Assembly: GCF_000379725.1 (NCBI RefSeq)
Contig: NZ_KB903623.1
Span: 97,251-161,250, forward strand
Direction: 5' to 3'
Length of the DNA stretch: 64,000 nucleotides
From: Cytophaga aurantiaca DSM 3654
GTDB taxonomy: Bacteria > Bacteroidota > Bacteroidia > Cytophagales > Cytophagaceae
Position 1 is the first letter of the stretch. The number at the start of each line of letters is the position of its first letter. The notes beneath the pieces were generated by a model. That model had not been told where the DNA came from. It did not search any database and worked only from the letters and a program-made list of their open reading frames with translations. Shown here one piece after another: positions 62,967 to 64,000 of this stretch. Made by a program: the position numbers and the translations under genes.

Positions 62967-63950
62967 TTATCGCACTTTGCTAATCTGTCGTTCCATTTCA
63001 AATAACAGGTCCGATTTAATGCCTGGATCTACATGTTGAAGAATGATGATCTGCTGACTCAAAATCTGAATACCTTCCTGTAGTTCTTTTTTTATTTTTC
63101 TAAGTTGCTTTTCGGGCTTGGCATTAGGTTTACTCATTTCAATAAATAAAGCATCGTGGTCGCTTTTATATTCCCGTATACTTTGCTTTAATTCCTTGAT
63201 CTGATTGTCGAGCATCGCCAGATAACTTTTTAGTGTCTCTGTCTTCATGCCTTGCAGACGATTTGTTTGTTGCTCTAAAAATTGTGTCTCAAGATTTAAT
63301 AATGTATACAAATCATTATTACCATAAGCTTCCGTTATTTTTTTACTGATTTCTTCTTTCTCTGATTTTTTATCGGCGTCTTGCTCGGTATCCGGATGGA
63401 AGGTTTTTATTAAATCAATGTATATTGCACGGATTGATTTTTTTCGATGTTCTTCTTGCAGCACTTTTTCTTTATCAGCTGTTCGTTCGGCAGCACTTTT
63501 CTTTTTATAATTTGGCTGTGGTTCAGTATCATTACTAAAATTTGATTCATCTGAAAAAAAATCCTGGAATGGAGTGTTTGTTTTTCTGACATGTTCCTCA
63601 AAAGGCATGTGTGCGTATGCACTGAAAAGGTCTTCTAACTCTTTATCGTTTCCGTTTTCGTAGATCCATTGTTCGATCTCTGAATACATATATACATCAA
63701 CAATTTCAAGTTCCCGCTTAGAGAATTTGATTTCATGAATGTATATATCAAGGGAAATGAGTTTCTCTTTTTGTAGCAAACGGATTCTTTCAGCAATAGG
63801 AGATACAGTTTTTTGATAGAGCGTGATCGCTTCTGGAATGGCTTTTTGTAAGTGTTTTAATTCTTCCTGTAGCAGCTTAACCTCTTGAATCTTCAGATTG
63901 ATCGGCTGCTGCTCGTTGTTGGCAGAAGGTATATGTTGGAGTGAACTCAC
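62967..63950 (-). CDS. Coiled-coil protein with divergent J domain
   Basis: 327 residues from a GTG start at 63950. An N-terminal helical/coiled-coil part (about 15-65, 200-300) flanks a region with YIDLIKTFHPDTE (HPD at 185-187) followed by an ITEAYGNNDLYTLLNLE helix, which is how helices II and III of a J domain read. Charged linkers (ERTADKEKVLQEEHRKK) separate the parts. A J domain would recruit Hsp70 (DnaK), but the helix I sequence is weak. No signal peptide. The extreme 5' end borders the AATTATG repeat array. Confidence 0.75.
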   Translation of the reverse strand: MSSLQHIPSANNEQQPINLKIQEVKLLQEELKHLQKAIPEAITLYQKTVSPIAERIRLLQKEKLISLDIYIHEIKFSKRELEIVDVYMYSEIEQWIYENGNDKELEDLFSAYAHMPFEEHVRKTNTPFQDFFSDESNFSNDTEPQPNYKKKSAAERTADKEKVLQEEHRKKSIRAIYIDLIKTFHPDTEQDADKKSEKEEISKKITEAYGNNDLYTLLNLETQFLEQQTNRLQGMKTETLKSYLAMLDNQIKELKQSIREYKSDHDALFIEMSKPNAKPEKQLRKIKKELQEGIQILSQQIIILQHVDPGIKSDLLFEMERQISKVR

Positions 63951-63956
63951 TTTTGT

Positions 63957-64000
63957 AATTATGAATTATGAATTATGAATTATGAATTATGAATTATGAA
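63957..64000. repeat. Heptanucleotide tandem array AATTATG
   Basis: Six perfect AATTATG units from 63957 to 63998, continuing past the window edge. Same unit, complemented, as the degenerate array at 14324-14351. Lies 7 bp upstream of the GTG start of the J-domain-like gene. Confidence 0.9.

Noticed and set aside
1..64000. tRNA, rRNA or prophage
   Set aside because: No cloverleaf-like, rRNA-like or phage structural or lysis sequence was recognised.

Overview
The window looks like a chromosomal piece of a gliding Bacteroidota of the Cytophagales type, close in style to Cytophaga hutchinsonii. This rests on the AT-rich sequence, a PorP/SprF-like protein, PD40/OmpA proteins next to a giant repeat adhesin, a 14-gene nuo operon with a short NuoG, an IPExxxVDY protein, TAnnTTTG promoter boxes and the lack of clear Shine-Dalgarno sites. 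The species is an inference; the phylum is well supported. No rRNA, tRNA or CRISPR array was seen.

Layout. 1-12.8 kb is a surface/gliding or type IX secretion accessory locus: the 5' part of a giant adhesin (minus strand, running off the left edge, about 23 repeats of about 88 residues), a TPR-PD40 lipoprotein-like or periplasmic protein, a divergent PorP/SprF protein, a small lipoprotein and a TPR-PD40-OmpA protein. 12.8-14.4 kb holds a complete IS3-family element, heptanucleotide tandem repeats and a leftover copy of a thioredoxin 3' end. 14.4-17.3 kb is a probable persulfide/sulfite detoxification operon (ArsR regulator, TauE exporter, MBL-rhodanese fusion, thioredoxin) with a perfect inverted-repeat operator. 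17.4-25 kb is mixed housekeeping: a DHFR-like reductase, TPR protein, EtfBA, bifunctional nuclease, histone H1-like protein, DJ-1/PfpI, PBP4 and TerC. 25.1-38.5 kb is dedA plus the whole complex I operon nuoA to nuoN on the minus strand. 38.8-46.3 kb carries a CorC/HlyC transporter, small unknown proteins, HldD, a BtuF-BtuC pair without ATPase, a 6-pyruvoyl-tetrahydropterin synthase-like protein and LpxB. 46.3-55 kb carries a transglutaminase-DUF2126 giant enzyme, an M48 protease, a small cysteine-rich protein, a DUF4421-like barrel and the acpP-fabF-rnc operon. 55.2-64 kb carries IPExxxVDY-pyruvate kinase, M42 peptidase, DUF72, a gluconate unit (GntP plus a gluconokinase/6-phosphogluconate dehydrogenase fusion), a small membrane protein and a divergent J-domain coiled-coil protein.

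How the parts work together. The adhesin, PorP/SprF and PD40/OmpA proteins probably act together at the outer membrane. The sulfur operon would oxidise persulfide, move sulfane sulfur and export sulfite under local repression. GntP plus the fusion enzyme would take gluconate to ribulose-5-phosphate. The most notable non-textbook observations are the GntK-Gnd fusion, the synonymous-diverged thioredoxin tail beside the IS element, the inverted pair of heptamer arrays around a terminator at 49.9-50.1 kb, and the adhesin locus with an OmpA-less PD40 paralogue. I did not find a gene set I would call a wholly new system.
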